Part shown: one piece after another, positions 55,219 through 64,000 of the stretch
Position numbering within the stretch: the stretch's first letter is position 1
Layout of the letters: every line of letters begins with the position of its first letter
Source: Thraustochytrium sp. TN22
Taxonomy: Eukaryota; Sar; Bigyra; Thraustochytrida; Thraustochytriidae
Length of the DNA stretch: 64,000 nt
Direction: 5' to 3'
Assembly: GCA_013306675.1 (NCBI GenBank)
Contig: JABLUY010000201.1
Location: 1-64,000 of the forward strand
Position numbers and translations under genes: made by a program
The notes under the pieces: model-generated
Database searches by the model: none
What the model saw: only the letters and a program-made list of their open reading frames with translations
Told to the model about the DNA's origin: nothing

Positions 55219-58200
55219 ATGGAGGACGTGGTGCGCGCACGTTTGCAGCGACTGCTGCACGCCGAGGCCGAGCATGCAAGCTCGACGGCAGTCGTGGCCG
55301 CGCGCGCGGCGAGCCCGAGGCCCGAGCAACACCACGAGGACGAGGACGAGGACCCAGGGGACGACGGAAACGAGGGAGGCCATGCGTCCGCGCGCCGCGA
55401 GCTGAACGCGTGCTTTGCGCTGCTAAAGGGCTACGCCGGCGAGCCGCGCATCGCTGTCGAGCTCCTCGTCATGTGCGCCGAGGCCGCCCTGCAGCGCGGC
55501 GAGCTGGAGATCGCCGCGCAGTGCGCAGACCTCAGTCTCGCGCGGGGCGTTGTGCAAGACCAGTTCTTCTGCCGCGCTCTCTTCGTCAAGGCGCTCATCG
55601 AGCATCGCGCCGCCGAGGCCGAGCCCGGGCCCAACGCCATCCGGCGGTCGCTGCGCGCCGTGGCGCACGTGCAGGCCGCCGTCCGCATCTGCCTGCAGCC
55701 GGCGCAGCGAGATGCGTACGGGTTCTTGCTCTACAATGCCTCGGTCGTCGCGTGGCGGGTCATGCGCCCCATCATGCGCGAGGGTTGCCGTCGTCACACG
55801 CTGGAGGTCCTCACCACACTCTGCGACGCGCTCAACGCGCAGGATGACCCAGACCGCGCGTGGCGCGCGCGCCTTGGCCTCGCGCTCGCGCTCGCACACA
55901 ACGAGGCCGGCGCGCTCGCCGCCGCGCAGGCCGAGGCGAAGCGGGCGCACGAGCTTGCGCAGGAGCTGCCGGTCACCGACGACATTGCGCGCGAGACCGC
56001 CGCCCTCTTCGTGCATTTGCAGCAGCAGCAGGCCCTCGCCACGGCCAAGTCCGCGCGCGCTCAGGGCGACGTAGGGCCTCTGCTGCAGTGCATCCGGTCG
56101 AAGATTCTCGCCGAGCCGGCCGCTGTCGAGGCCGAGCTGCGCGAGGCGCTCAAGGTTGTCGCTGCTGCATCGAATCAGACCGAGGACGCGCCCGGGCCAG
56201 GGTCCGCCTCCGGCCCCGTCGGCATCATCGGAATCGGTCGCGCAGCGCTGCGCGCCGGCCTGCACGCGCTCAGTCACGAGTGCATGGAGTTGGCCGCCAA
56301 GATCCCAAGCCGTGCGCTCTCCGCTGTCGACGAGGTCAACCTCGACCTTTTCCGTGCCGAGTGGCTCGCCGAATGTCCCGGTGCGACTCCCGAGCTTGCT
56401 GCAGGTGGTGGCGGCGGCGGCGGCGGAGCTGCTGCTGCTGCTGCTGCTGCCAAGGGTGCGCGGCAAAAGCAGCAAGCCGAGCCGAACGAGCGCGCGTTCG
56501 GCCTCGCGAAAAGCATCCAGGCGCTGAGGCTGCTGGACCGCTGCATTCCGCTCTGCGTGCGCCTGCAAAAGCCCGGTCTTCTCGAAGAGGCATGTATTCT
56601 CACCTGGAATCTCGGCCTGCCACTCCTGCAGCCGCACCTCCGAACCCATGTGCACAAAGCCTTCCAGAGTGCGGCATCCGCACTCGAGGACGTGGACTCC
56701 TCGCTTCTCGAGCTGCGCGCTCATCTGCACAGTGAGCTGGCCAAATGCGAGCTGGCCGCGGACTTCCTCACCCGCGCAAATGCGCAGGCCGAGAAGGCCA
56801 TGCGCTTGCATCAGAGCCTGCACACACCGGACAATAACGGCGGCGGCGGCGACGAGGCCGGCGCCGGCGCCGACTCAGGGCTCGCGCGCTTCCTCAAGCC
56901 CATGCGCGAGAAGCTTGCGCTCAAATCCAGCATCTACAGCGAGCCGGACGACCCGCTGGATCAGGCCGTGCTTCAGGTGGAACAGGCCAAGGACGCCGCG
57001 GAGCGCCATCTCAAGGCATCGCTCCTGGGCCGCGCCGCCGACCTCCTCGATGCTGCAGCACAGGAGCGCGCCGATGACCAGCCCGGCGAAGCGCCCAAGC
57101 GGGACACAGCCCGCGCGCAGCCCTTTCTTGTCGCTAGCGGCGCGCTCTGGGCCGAGATTGCGGCACTCGCCGCCGCGCAGCGCCTGCTCGCCCTCACGCG
57201 CCGCGCCGCCACTCGCGTGCTCAGCATCGTGCTGCCCGAGGGCATCGATGTGGATCGTAAGGCCTGGGCACTGCAGGCGGCCCGGACCGAGCTCATTCTC
57301 GCGGACGCCTTGGCTCGCGAGCTGCAGCAGCTCACGGTCCACGACCACGTGCCGCAGGTCGCGAACTTGCACGTGCGCTCGCTTGGCCTCGAAGTGCCCA
57401 CGCCCATCGAGAGCGCCGAAACCTCGCTCGACGCGGACGAGGACGTTGCCGAAGGGGGCGCCACGCCGCAGGGCCCACGCAACATCACCGCGCCGCACGA
57501 CATGGCCTTCGACTGGCCGCCCTGGGAAGCGGCGCCCTTCCCGGAGGACCTCGCGACGCGCAAGGCTCAGGTTATAGACCACGTGCTGGGCGCGCTGCGC
57601 ATCGGTCGTGAGCTCGGCGAAGCCTGGCTCGTCGAGAATGCCTCCACCTACCTATGGAACTTCCACCTGCACATGTTCTCTGGTCCGCTGCAGCGCTTTC
57701 AGTTCATCACTGATGCGCTGCTGGACGGCCTGCGCGAGTCCGCAGACGCGCTAGCCGCCCTGGAGCCGGCGGGCCGTAACGCGGGTCTCTTCTGCGCCGT
57801 CTCCTGCGCCCTAGCGCAAGGGTTCGAGGGTCGTGCGCTTCGATCCAAGGCCATCCTCGCATCAGCCGCAAAGGACAGCGAGGTGGCCGCGCCTCCAGAC
57901 CCTGCCGCGGACCTGCAGGCAGCCACTGAGGCCTGCGCGCGGGCCATCCCGGGCAACCCGGAGCGGCTTACCAAGGAGGTCATTGCCACACTCCATCGCG
58001 TTCAGCGACGCCGCAAGGTGTCGGAGCCTTTGCCAGCTGAGGTTCTAGCCAAGGGCTTTGCGGTCGTAGAGCTGCTGCGGATCGAGGATACCGAGCTGGT
58101 GGCCGCCAGCGAGAAGCAGACACTGATTGGCAGTTTTGCCACGGAGCTCGAAAGCCACGCCGAGGACGTTCTAGGCACCACGCTCAGCGGCGCGGCGAAG

Positions 58201-61200
58201 CAGGTGGTGGCCATCGAGGTCTGGTCGCGATTCGGGCGGCAAGCCTTTCAGGGCGGCAACCTCGAGGTTGCCGAGGCGTGCTGCGAGGCCGTCCTGCGCA
58301 TAGCGCCGCCAAAGGGGACGGCCTCAATGCGGATGCGTGGACGGGAGCTCATGCCCCAGGAGGTGTGGCGCTGGTGCTCCATGTGCGAGTGCGTGTGCGG
58401 TCAGGTGGGCGCGGTACGCGCCACGGCAGCCACACATGACAAGTCGACGCAGGATGTCCTCCGCGAGGAGAGCCTGCGTCGGCTCTGCCTGGCGGCGCAG
58501 TATGGCGTCAAGGCGCAGGCGGCCGCGCTCGTGCTGGACGCCGCCAAGGAGCTCTGGAACGTCGCAGTGAACATGGTGGCCTCCACCGGCTCGCGCAGCA
58601 TCCTGTTTGAGCCGCTGCGCACCATGCTACAGCACCTGCTTGCGGTCCGAGAGACCACGGACATGCAGCTGCGCGTGTCCATGTACGCGGCGCTTTTCGA
58701 GTGCTTCAAGGACGTTAAGGACTGGGCCGCCGGCCTACGTGCGGTGGACGAGGCCTTCCGCGTCGTGCCGCAAAACCTGCAGAAGCGTCTGTGGGCGGCG
58801 CGCGTCATCTTTAGCAGCAAACTCAATAAGGACGTGGCGGCCGGTCTGCATAAGATGAAGGAGGGCAACAACTCGCTGCAAGCCAAGGCGTGGCTCACGC
58901 TGGCAACCTCATCAGCGAATCAGGAGGACCAGCTTCAGGCCTACGTGCAAGCTCTCGCGTTGCTGGACGGCTCCTTTGAGCGCGTGGACTACCTGGTGGA
59001 GTTCGCCGAGTGGCTGCACGCCAACCACTTTTCACGCGACGACGTCACGCAGTGCCTGGTGTCCGCGGCCGACCAGCTGCTAGACGTGGAGACGGCGAGC
59101 CAACGCCGAGCGCAAGCCAAGGCTGACGCGCGCGCCAAGGAGCTCGCTTCGCCCAAGTCGCCCAAGTCGCCGGGCTCCCACGTCACAGCGGCCTCGCGCC
59201 GCACGGGCCGCACGCAGGTGCCTAGCCCGAAGCGCAGCACCAAGGCAGTTCGCGAGCTTGGCGAGCCCTGCGTCGACGCGCCGCGCGATCTGCGTCTGGG
59301 CGACTACATGAAGCTTGTGCAGATCTTTGCGATGATGGCCCGCTCCGTGGCGCACTCCAAGATCCGCGCCGACATGGCTCTCATCGCGCATGAGCATCTG
59401 GCTACGGCCTGGACACGCTTCGTGGCGCCCGGCACGCCCTGCACGCTAAGCGCCGTCCTGGATGAGGCGCCCGGCATCGCGGACTCGGCAGCGGCCGCCA
59501 CGATCGAGCGACCCTCGCTCGTCGTGCACTACCTGCTGGAACTCGGCGCACTGCTGCAGGAGTGCGGTCAAGATGCGCTCTCGGTGACTTGCTTCGCCAT
59601 GATGGAGCGCATCTGCGCCACGGTCCTCGAGGACCCGCCCTTTGCGGCGCTCGCTGCGCTCAAGATGGTCCGCGCGCTCGTGGCAATCAACCAGGGCGCC
59701 GCGGCGCGGCGAAAGATGCGCCGCGTCGTCCTCACGCTCGACGAAGCGGAGCGCGCGCGCTTTGGCGTCGAGGTCGACCAGCTGTTGCTGCAGCGCCGCC
59801 GCGCCGCTGCGGCCGCGCCGTCGTCGCAGCGCTCCGACCTGGGCACGGAGTCGAGCGGTCCGACAGCCGACCCAGATGCCATCGTGACGCGCTCGGGCGT
59901 GCAGCCCACGCGTCGCCGCGTCCTGGAGCCCATGAAGATCCGCGAGGTCTGGGCACGCCTTGCTGCGGAGCTCGTGGACATGGGCTACATTTTCGAGGCT
60001 CGCGTGTTCTTGCACGAGGTGCGCCGCCATAACGAGGCGTACGCGGACAAGGAGAACAGCTTCCGCGCCTCGGCGGCTGAGGCGCGCGTCGCGCTCATCG
60101 AGGGCCGCGAGTCAGCCTCGCTCGCGCGCGCCCTCGAGGCCATGAGAGCGCTCCGCGAGCACCGTGGCGGCAACGTCACCGACTGGCTCACGTGCCTGCG
60201 CCAGGTCGTGGCGTGCCTGTGGCGCGCGGCGCGCGGCGCCGAGGCGCGTCAGCTGCTCACACTCGCGCTCGCCGCGTACACGGACAAGGAGCGCGGGATG
60301 GGTACGCTCAAGGACCTCGATCTAGAGGTCGCCACGAGCTTCGTGGAGACCATGCTAGCCACGCAGCTGCTGCACGAGGTGCGCGAGCGCGCCACGCAGG
60401 GCGCTAGCTGGCACGACGAGTGGTCGCGCTGCCAGGCGCACTTGCGCAACGCGCAGGACCGCATCCTCATTGCCACCAAGCCGCAGTGCGCCTCCATCGC
60501 CACCATGGAGGTTCTCCTCATGCACTGCGGGCTTTGGATGGAAGTCTACCAGACGCGCGCCATGGCGCAGGAGAAGGTGGCTTTCGCCCGCATTGTCGAC
60601 GGCCTCGCGCGAGCCAGCCGCTGCGGAGAGACCATGCTGCAGATGGTGCTGCCTGTCTCCGAGGCATTTTGCGCCTCCGCGGCGGCCAGCGTCGACCTCC
60701 CGCTTCAGCGCTACGTGGCGCGCGTCCAGAACATGCTCGGCAGCATCGAGCTCATGCACGACAGCTTCTGCAATCCGCTGCCGGCTGCCGCCACCACAGA
60801 GCGCGAGGCGCTGCGCATCGAGCAGCTCAGCGCCGCGGACCGCTGGCTCATGGAGACCGCGCCGGTGCCACCCCCCGGCCCCGAGGACCTGCACCCGACC
60901 GCCGCGCAGCGTGCCTGCGGCCACCTCATGAGCACGCACAAGCACCTGCAGAACGTCCCGGCGCGCGCAACGGCCGCCGCCCTCGTGGCGGCCGGCCAGG
61001 GCCTGGCGCGCAACCGCGACCCGCGCGGCAACCAGCTTCTGCGCGCTGGCGTGCAGCAGGCGCTCGCCCTTGGCGACGCGGATCTCGCCAGGACTGGCGC
61101 CTACGAGCTCGTGCTGGCCTCGCAAAGCCTCGAGGGCCTCATCATCTACCAGGCCTGCCGCGCCCGGACCTGGTTGCTCGACCTGCTCACCAAGGTGGCG

Positions 61201-62736
61201 CTGGACCGCGAGGGCAAGCTCAGCCAGTTCCTGCGCCTGCGCGAGCACATCGAAGCCAGTCTATTTGCGCCCGAGCAGCTCTCCGCCTCAGCCACCGAGG
61301 ACGACGACGAAAACAAGGACGTGGGCAAGGCCGACGACGCCGGAGCCGCCACTCTGCGCTGGCCGTACAAGGAGGTCACTGACTATCTCGGCGGTGCGGT
61401 GCAGCTGCAGCGTCTCAAATGCGAGCAGAGCGTGCCGGCCATGGTCGGCACGCTGCCGGAGAACGTGGAATTCTTCGTGCTTGCGCGCTCCGAGAGTGGC
61501 CGTGTTGTCCATGCTGCTCGCTTCAATCGTATGGCCTTTACGGCCGAGAGCACGCTGCCTTCGGCGCGCCAGTTCCCGCTCGAGGAGGCTGATGCGCAGG
61601 AGCTGCAGGCGGTCCTCAGCGAGATGTCGCTCTTTCGCAAGCGCATGAGCTCGCAGCTGCTCAGCCGCACGCACGACGCTACCTATGAGGAGGAGGCCTG
61701 CGAGCTCGAGGACAAGTCCGCGGATGAGCTGGCTGCCATCGTGCGTCGCATGCGCGCTGTGCTGGGCGGGCCCGTGCGGGCCCTGTGTCGCGAGGGCGAG
61801 GCAGAAGCGGCGGAGGCGGCGGAGGAGACGCCCACCAGGAGACTGGTTGTTCTCGCTGACGCGGACCTGGCGCGCCTGCCGCTCGAGCTTCTGTTCGAGC
61901 CCGAGGACGAGCCTGCGGGCGAGGCGGAAGGCGCGGACGAGAAGGACACGGACGTCGAGGAGGACGCGGGCTCCGAGGAAAATGGCGAGAACCCAAACAC
62001 AGCGGTGACGAAGCCTCCGCGCATGCTGCGCTTTGCCTCGGTGTCGCGAGACTTCTCCCTGCACATGTTCCACCGCCGGCTTGCGGACGTTGCGAGCAAT
62101 GTGGCGGAGGCGGTGGCGGCTGGTATCGGGGCCGTTCCCCAGGTGCAGGCGCGACCGGGTGCGGTCCGCTTCGTCGTAGATCCCCGTGCCGAGGAGGCGG
62201 CTCTGCGAGAAGCCTTCGCGCCGGACGCGGCGTGGCGTGGCTTCACCGGGGACACGCAGGGCGGCGGGCCGAGTCGCGGCGACTGGCAGCAGCTCCTAGG
62301 CGAGCGCGCCGGAGAACGCATGCAGTTCGTGTACAGTGGGCCTGGGCCGCTGTTCGCGCACGTCAATCCCGACGCGCTGGCGGCCTTGAACATGAAGGGG
62401 TGCTGGACCGCTGTGCTCATAGGGCGCGCGGTCAACGATGCCTCGTACCGCTTCCAAAGTGAGAGGGAAGCGGCGCTTGGCGCTGCGGCGCAGCAGTTGG
62501 AGCAGCCGCTCGAAACCGCTGCGCTGCTCTCACTCAGCGGCGTCAACGGCGTCCTGCTGCACCAGTGGGCCTGCACTGTGCAGCGCGTGGTCCAGATGCA
62601 AGTGCGCGCGTGCGCCGCGGCAAAGGCGGCCGCAGCAACAACACCACTCGTTGAGCTGACTCGCTGCGACGAGGACCGCAGCCTCAAGCTGCGCGTGCGG
62701 GCCAACGCCGTCTACTATGGCGTGCCCATGTTGTGA
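55219..62736 (+). CDS. CFAP46: CFAP46 (TTC40), axonemal central-pair C1d projection protein
   Basis: A 2505-aa single frame starting MEDVVRARLQRLLHAEAE, close to the length of vertebrate CFAP46 (about 2700). The N-terminus matches the family: VELLVMCAEAALQRGELEIA and the block FLLYNASVVAWRVMRPIM. Almost the whole protein is helical TPR-like repeat. CFAP46 is a core of the C1d projection of the flagellar central pair and affects beat control. Short low-complexity insertions (poly-Gly/Ala near 395-412, Lys/Ser/Pro near 1310) interrupt the repeats. The last part (about 2207-2480) changes character and resembles a CHAT/caspase-like fold without catalytic residues (see findings). The intronless state of so long a gene fits the rest of the window. 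Confidence 0.9.
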   Translation: MEDVVRARLQRLLHAEAEHASSTAVVAARAASPRPEQHHEDEDEDPGDDGNEGGHASARRELNACFALLKGYAGEPRIAVELLVMCAEAALQRGELEIAAQCADLSLARGVVQDQFFCRALFVKALIEHRAAEAEPGPNAIRRSLRAVAHVQAAVRICLQPAQRDAYGFLLYNASVVAWRVMRPIMREGCRRHTLEVLTTLCDALNAQDDPDRAWRARLGLALALAHNEAGALAAAQAEAKRAHELAQELPVTDDIARETAALFVHLQQQQALATAKSARAQGDVGPLLQCIRSKILAEPAAVEAELREALKVVAAASNQTEDAPGPGSASGPVGIIGIGRAALRAGLHALSHECMELAAKIPSRALSAVDEVNLDLFRAEWLAECPGATPELAAGGGGGGGGAAAAAAAAKGARQKQQAEPNERAFGLAKSIQALRLLDRCIPLCVRLQKPGLLEEACILTWNLGLPLLQPHLRTHVHKAFQSAASALEDVDSSLLELRAHLHSELAKCELAADFLTRANAQAEKAMRLHQSLHTPDNNGGGGDEAGAGADSGLARFLKPMREKLALKSSIYSEPDDPLDQAVLQVEQAKDAAERHLKASLLGRAADLLDAAAQERADDQPGEAPKRDTARAQPFLVASGALWAEIAALAAAQRLLALTRRAATRVLSIVLPEGIDVDRKAWALQAARTELILADALARELQQLTVHDHVPQVANLHVRSLGLEVPTPIESAETSLDADEDVAEGGATPQGPRNITAPHDMAFDWPPWEAAPFPEDLATRKAQVIDHVLGALRIGRELGEAWLVENASTYLWNFHLHMFSGPLQRFQFITDALLDGLRESADALAALEPAGRNAGLFCAVSCALAQGFEGRALRSKAILASAAKDSEVAAPPDPAADLQAATEACARAIPGNPERLTKEVIATLHRVQRRRKVSEPLPAEVLAKGFAVVELLRIEDTELVAASEKQTLIGSFATELESHAEDVLGTTLSGAAKQVVAIEVWSRFGRQAFQGGNLEVAEACCEAVLRIAPPKGTASMRMRGRELMPQEVWRWCSMCECVCGQVGAVRATAATHDKSTQDVLREESLRRLCLAAQYGVKAQAAALVLDAAKELWNVAVNMVASTGSRSILFEPLRTMLQHLLAVRETTDMQLRVSMYAALFECFKDVKDWAAGLRAVDEAFRVVPQNLQKRLWAARVIFSSKLNKDVAAGLHKMKEGNNSLQAKAWLTLATSSANQEDQLQAYVQALALLDGSFERVDYLVEFAEWLHANHFSRDDVTQCLVSAADQLLDVETASQRRAQAKADARAKELASPKSPKSPGSHVTAASRRTGRTQVPSPKRSTKAVRELGEPCVDAPRDLRLGDYMKLVQIFAMMARSVAHSKIRADMALIAHEHLATAWTRFVAPGTPCTLSAVLDEAPGIADSAAAATIERPSLVVHYLLELGALLQECGQDALSVTCFAMMERICATVLEDPPFAALAALKMVRALVAINQGAAARRKMRRVVLTLDEAERARFGVEVDQLLLQRRRAAAAAPSSQRSDLGTESSGPTADPDAIVTRSGVQPTRRRVLEPMKIREVWARLAAELVDMGYIFEARVFLHEVRRHNEAYADKENSFRASAAEARVALIEGRESASLARALEAMRALREHRGGNVTDWLTCLRQVVACLWRAARGAEARQLLTLALAAYTDKERGMGTLKDLDLEVATSFVETMLATQLLHEVRERATQGASWHDEWSRCQAHLRNAQDRILIATKPQCASIATMEVLLMHCGLWMEVYQTRAMAQEKVAFARIVDGLARASRCGETMLQMVLPVSEAFCASAAASVDLPLQRYVARVQNMLGSIELMHDSFCNPLPAAATTEREALRIEQLSAADRWLMETAPVPPPGPEDLHPTAAQRACGHLMSTHKHLQNVPARATAAALVAAGQGLARNRDPRGNQLLRAGVQQALALGDADLARTGAYELVLASQSLEGLIIYQACRARTWLLDLLTKVALDREGKLSQFLRLREHIEASLFAPEQLSASATEDDDENKDVGKADDAGAATLRWPYKEVTDYLGGAVQLQRLKCEQSVPAMVGTLPENVEFFVLARSESGRVVHAARFNRMAFTAESTLPSARQFPLEEADAQELQAVLSEMSLFRKRMSSQLLSRTHDATYEEEACELEDKSADELAAIVRRMRAVLGGPVRALCREGEAEAAEAAEETPTRRLVVLADADLARLPLELLFEPEDEPAGEAEGADEKDTDVEEDAGSEENGENPNTAVTKPPRMLRFASVSRDFSLHMFHRRLADVASNVAEAVAAGIGAVPQVQARPGAVRFVVDPRAEEAALREAFAPDAAWRGFTGDTQGGGPSRGDWQQLLGERAGERMQFVYSGPGPLFAHVNPDALAALNMKGCWTAVLIGRAVNDASYRFQSEREAALGAAAQQLEQPLETAALLSLSGVNGVLLHQWACTVQRVVQMQVRACAAAKAAAATTPLVELTRCDEDRSLKLRVRANAVYYGVPML

Positions 62737-63261
62737 GATGGAACAGTGTGTGAAAAAAGCAGAATTTCATCGTCATCGTTTGTCTTCTTCTCCACATCTT
62801 CAGGAACAGTAGTTGCCTTGACGCAGGCAGCTACGGGTCCCTTCTCTGTCTCGGTCTCGCGCTCGCGCTTGCGCTTGGCTCTACTACAAGTAGCTACGTA
62901 GAGCTCCAGAGTCTACTGAGACGAAGGAAAGAGAGAGAGAGAGAGAGAGAGAGAGCGCGCACGCGCGCGCGAGAGAGAAAGAGAGGGAGGGAGTGGGAAA
63001 GGAAGTGGAAGAAAGGGAGCGAGAGGGAAAGGGGGAGGAACATAGAGAGAGGAGAGGAGAAACGAGAGGCTCGTTGCTGGCGCACACAGGCAGGTCAGCT
63101 GGCAAGGCTCCCGTTCCGTTCTACCTCACTTCCAGTCTCTCCTCTCTCTCTCAGTCTCTCCCTCTCTCTCTCCTCCACACTCATGTGCGTCGCTAATCCT
63201 TTCTCCCTCGCAAACGTGCGAGCGCGCGATCAACTTGGGACCCCGACTTGCGATCCAGCGC
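62737..63261. other. Convergent intergenic region: purine tract followed by pyrimidine tract
   Basis: A purine-rich run with (GA)12 at 62931-62955 continues to about 63068, broken by a short CG/CA stretch. A pyrimidine run at about 63125-63177 (TCTCTC/CCTC) follows. The two are roughly complementary and could pair. No gene visible. Confidence 0.65.
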
Positions 63262-64000
63262 CTAGTCGACGTGCTTGTTCCACCACGTCGGGAAGCGTGG
63301 CACCTGTGCCAGGTGACCGTCGACCTGGAAGACCCCGTCGCGAACCCAGTCGGACTCAGCGTCGTCCTCGAGACGCATGAGTGCCAGGCCGACGCTAGCG
63401 TCCGGCGCAAAGGCGATAAGCTTGCCCGGCGGCCGCCGCGACTTGGTCTTGGTAGCGTCGTCTTCACCGTCGTCACCGTCGTCAGCACCCGCACTCGCCC
63501 GGCTGTCGCTGCGCAAGACATCGGCAGGAAGCTCGAAAGAGAGACCCTGCGGCGCACCGCCAACCTTGACGCCCTTGAGCAGGCCGCGCTCCTGCACGGT
63601 GTGCTCGCCGATGGTGAGCGGCACGAGACGCTTGCGCACGAGGCCCTTGTAGTGCGTGCGCGCCACGAGCTCCTGGCCCGTGTAGCAGCCCTTGTGAAAG
63701 TTTACGCCGTTGAGCTTCTCCAAGTTGTACTCGAGCGGAATGCCGCCGTCCACCTCGAGGCCCTCCGGCACGCCACAGACCAGGCGCAGCTGATCGTAGG
63801 CCGGGCCGGAGGCCTCTTTGAGGCCGAGCCCCAGCAGCACATCCCGCGTGGCCTCATCGTGCTTGGACGGTGCCACGACGCGGTAGCCGATCTCCGCGGC
63901 GCGCGGGTCCTCCACGACGGCACCTGCCGGCACCTTGTCCAGGCCAGCCTGCTGCTCCTCGGAGCCGCCCATGATGGCCCACACGCTGTAGTCGCCCGTG
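63262..64000 (-). CDS. IBA57: IBA57-like folate-binding Fe-S assembly protein, 5' partial
   Basis: The frame runs from the window edge to the TGA at 63262-63264, so the N-terminus lies beyond the window; 246 codons are visible. The signature of the YgfZ/IBA57 family, KGCYTGQELVART followed by GLVRKRLVPL, is present, together with the preceding GYRVVAPSK and PLEYNLEKLNGVNF. IBA57 works with ISCA1/2 in late mitochondrial [4Fe-4S] cluster assembly and carries a GcvT-like fold. A short acidic insertion (about 70 residues before the end, SAGADDGDDGEDD) is unusual. Against a glycine-cleavage T-protein speaks the CYTGQE motif, which T-proteins lack. Confidence 0.9.
   Translation of the reverse strand, partial: TGDYSVWAIMGGSEEQQAGLDKVPAGAVVEDPRAAEIGYRVVAPSKHDEATRDVLLGLGLKEASGPAYDQLRLVCGVPEGLEVDGGIPLEYNLEKLNGVNFHKGCYTGQELVARTHYKGLVRKRLVPLTIGEHTVQERGLLKGVKVGGAPQGLSFELPADVLRSDSRASAGADDGDDGEDDATKTKSRRPPGKLIAFAPDASVGLALMRLEDDAESDWVRDGVFQVDGHLAQVPRFPTWWNKHVD

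Noticed and set aside
1-64000. tRNA, rRNA, CRISPR, transposon or viral remnants
   Set aside because: No B-box-like GGTTCGANTCC in non-coding DNA, no rRNA-like blocks, no spaced identical repeats of CRISPR type, no transposase, integrase, reverse-transcriptase or capsid motifs in any frame I read.

Overview
The window is 64 kb of GC-rich nuclear DNA from a protist. It holds 21 genes I can support: 19 lie fully inside it and one is cut at each end. Genes are long, lie on both strands, and almost all are single uninterrupted reading frames. I found one spliceosomal intron, in the DZIP1-like gene. Intergenic DNA is rich in short tandem repeats. The gene content is eukaryotic and flagellate: CFAP46, a DZIP1-like protein, Sfi1/IQ proteins, the WAVE-complex subunit CYFIP/Sra1, a GMAP210/Rud3-type golgin, the GPI mannosyltransferase PIGZ, and a mitochondrial pyruvate carrier. 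Two families point to stramenopiles: a protein with HGGGRRC-type zinc-finger repeats and a small secreted Cys-rich protein with an STHYGNP motif. Together with the intron poverty and high GC this suggests a labyrinthulomycete (thraustochytrid-like) organism. That placement is inference. I see no mobile element, viral remnant, tRNA, rRNA or CRISPR array.

Layout. 1-5.6 kb: 3' end of a cytochrome b5-domain protein ending in a CaaX-like tetrapeptide, a TKL-type kinase with a PH domain, and a polyQ zinc-finger regulator. 5.6-8.6 kb: about 3 kb without a recognisable gene. 8.6-17.2 kb: DZIP1-like gene divergent from a K+ channel with a large ectodomain. 17.4-22.1 kb: a large IQ/helical-repeat protein of unknown function. 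23.3-29.9 kb: a metabolic block of PM20D1-like M20 hydrolase, UBIAD1/MenA-type prenyltransferase, a lipoyl-domain-only E2-like protein and a natural MPC1-MPC2 fusion. 30.3-38.4 kb: CYFIP/Sra1 and a golgin (actin and Golgi). 39-46.8 kb: secreted Cys-rich protein, calcineurin-B-like EF-hand protein, membrane-anchored trypsin-like protease and an F-box-like/WD40 protein. 48-52 kb: divergent PCYT2 and PIGZ, both connected to the phosphatidylethanolamine/GPI route. 52.1-62.7 kb: divergent Sfi1/IQ protein and CFAP46. 63.3-64 kb: IBA57, cut by the window end.

How they fit together. Several neighbours share biology across one divergent promoter or side by side: PCYT2/PIGZ (ethanolamine phosphate and GPI), Sfi1-like/CFAP46 (centriole and axoneme), lipoyl protein/MPC fusion (pyruvate import and oxidation). 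Several divergent intergenic regions carry short A/T-rich palindromes built from TTGAA/TTCAA and GAATTCGAATTC, which stand out against the GC-rich background. The most notable protein-level observations are the one-chain MPC1-MPC2 carrier, the ectodomain-bearing K+ channel, and a degenerate CHAT (caspase-like) fold at the C-terminus of CFAP46.
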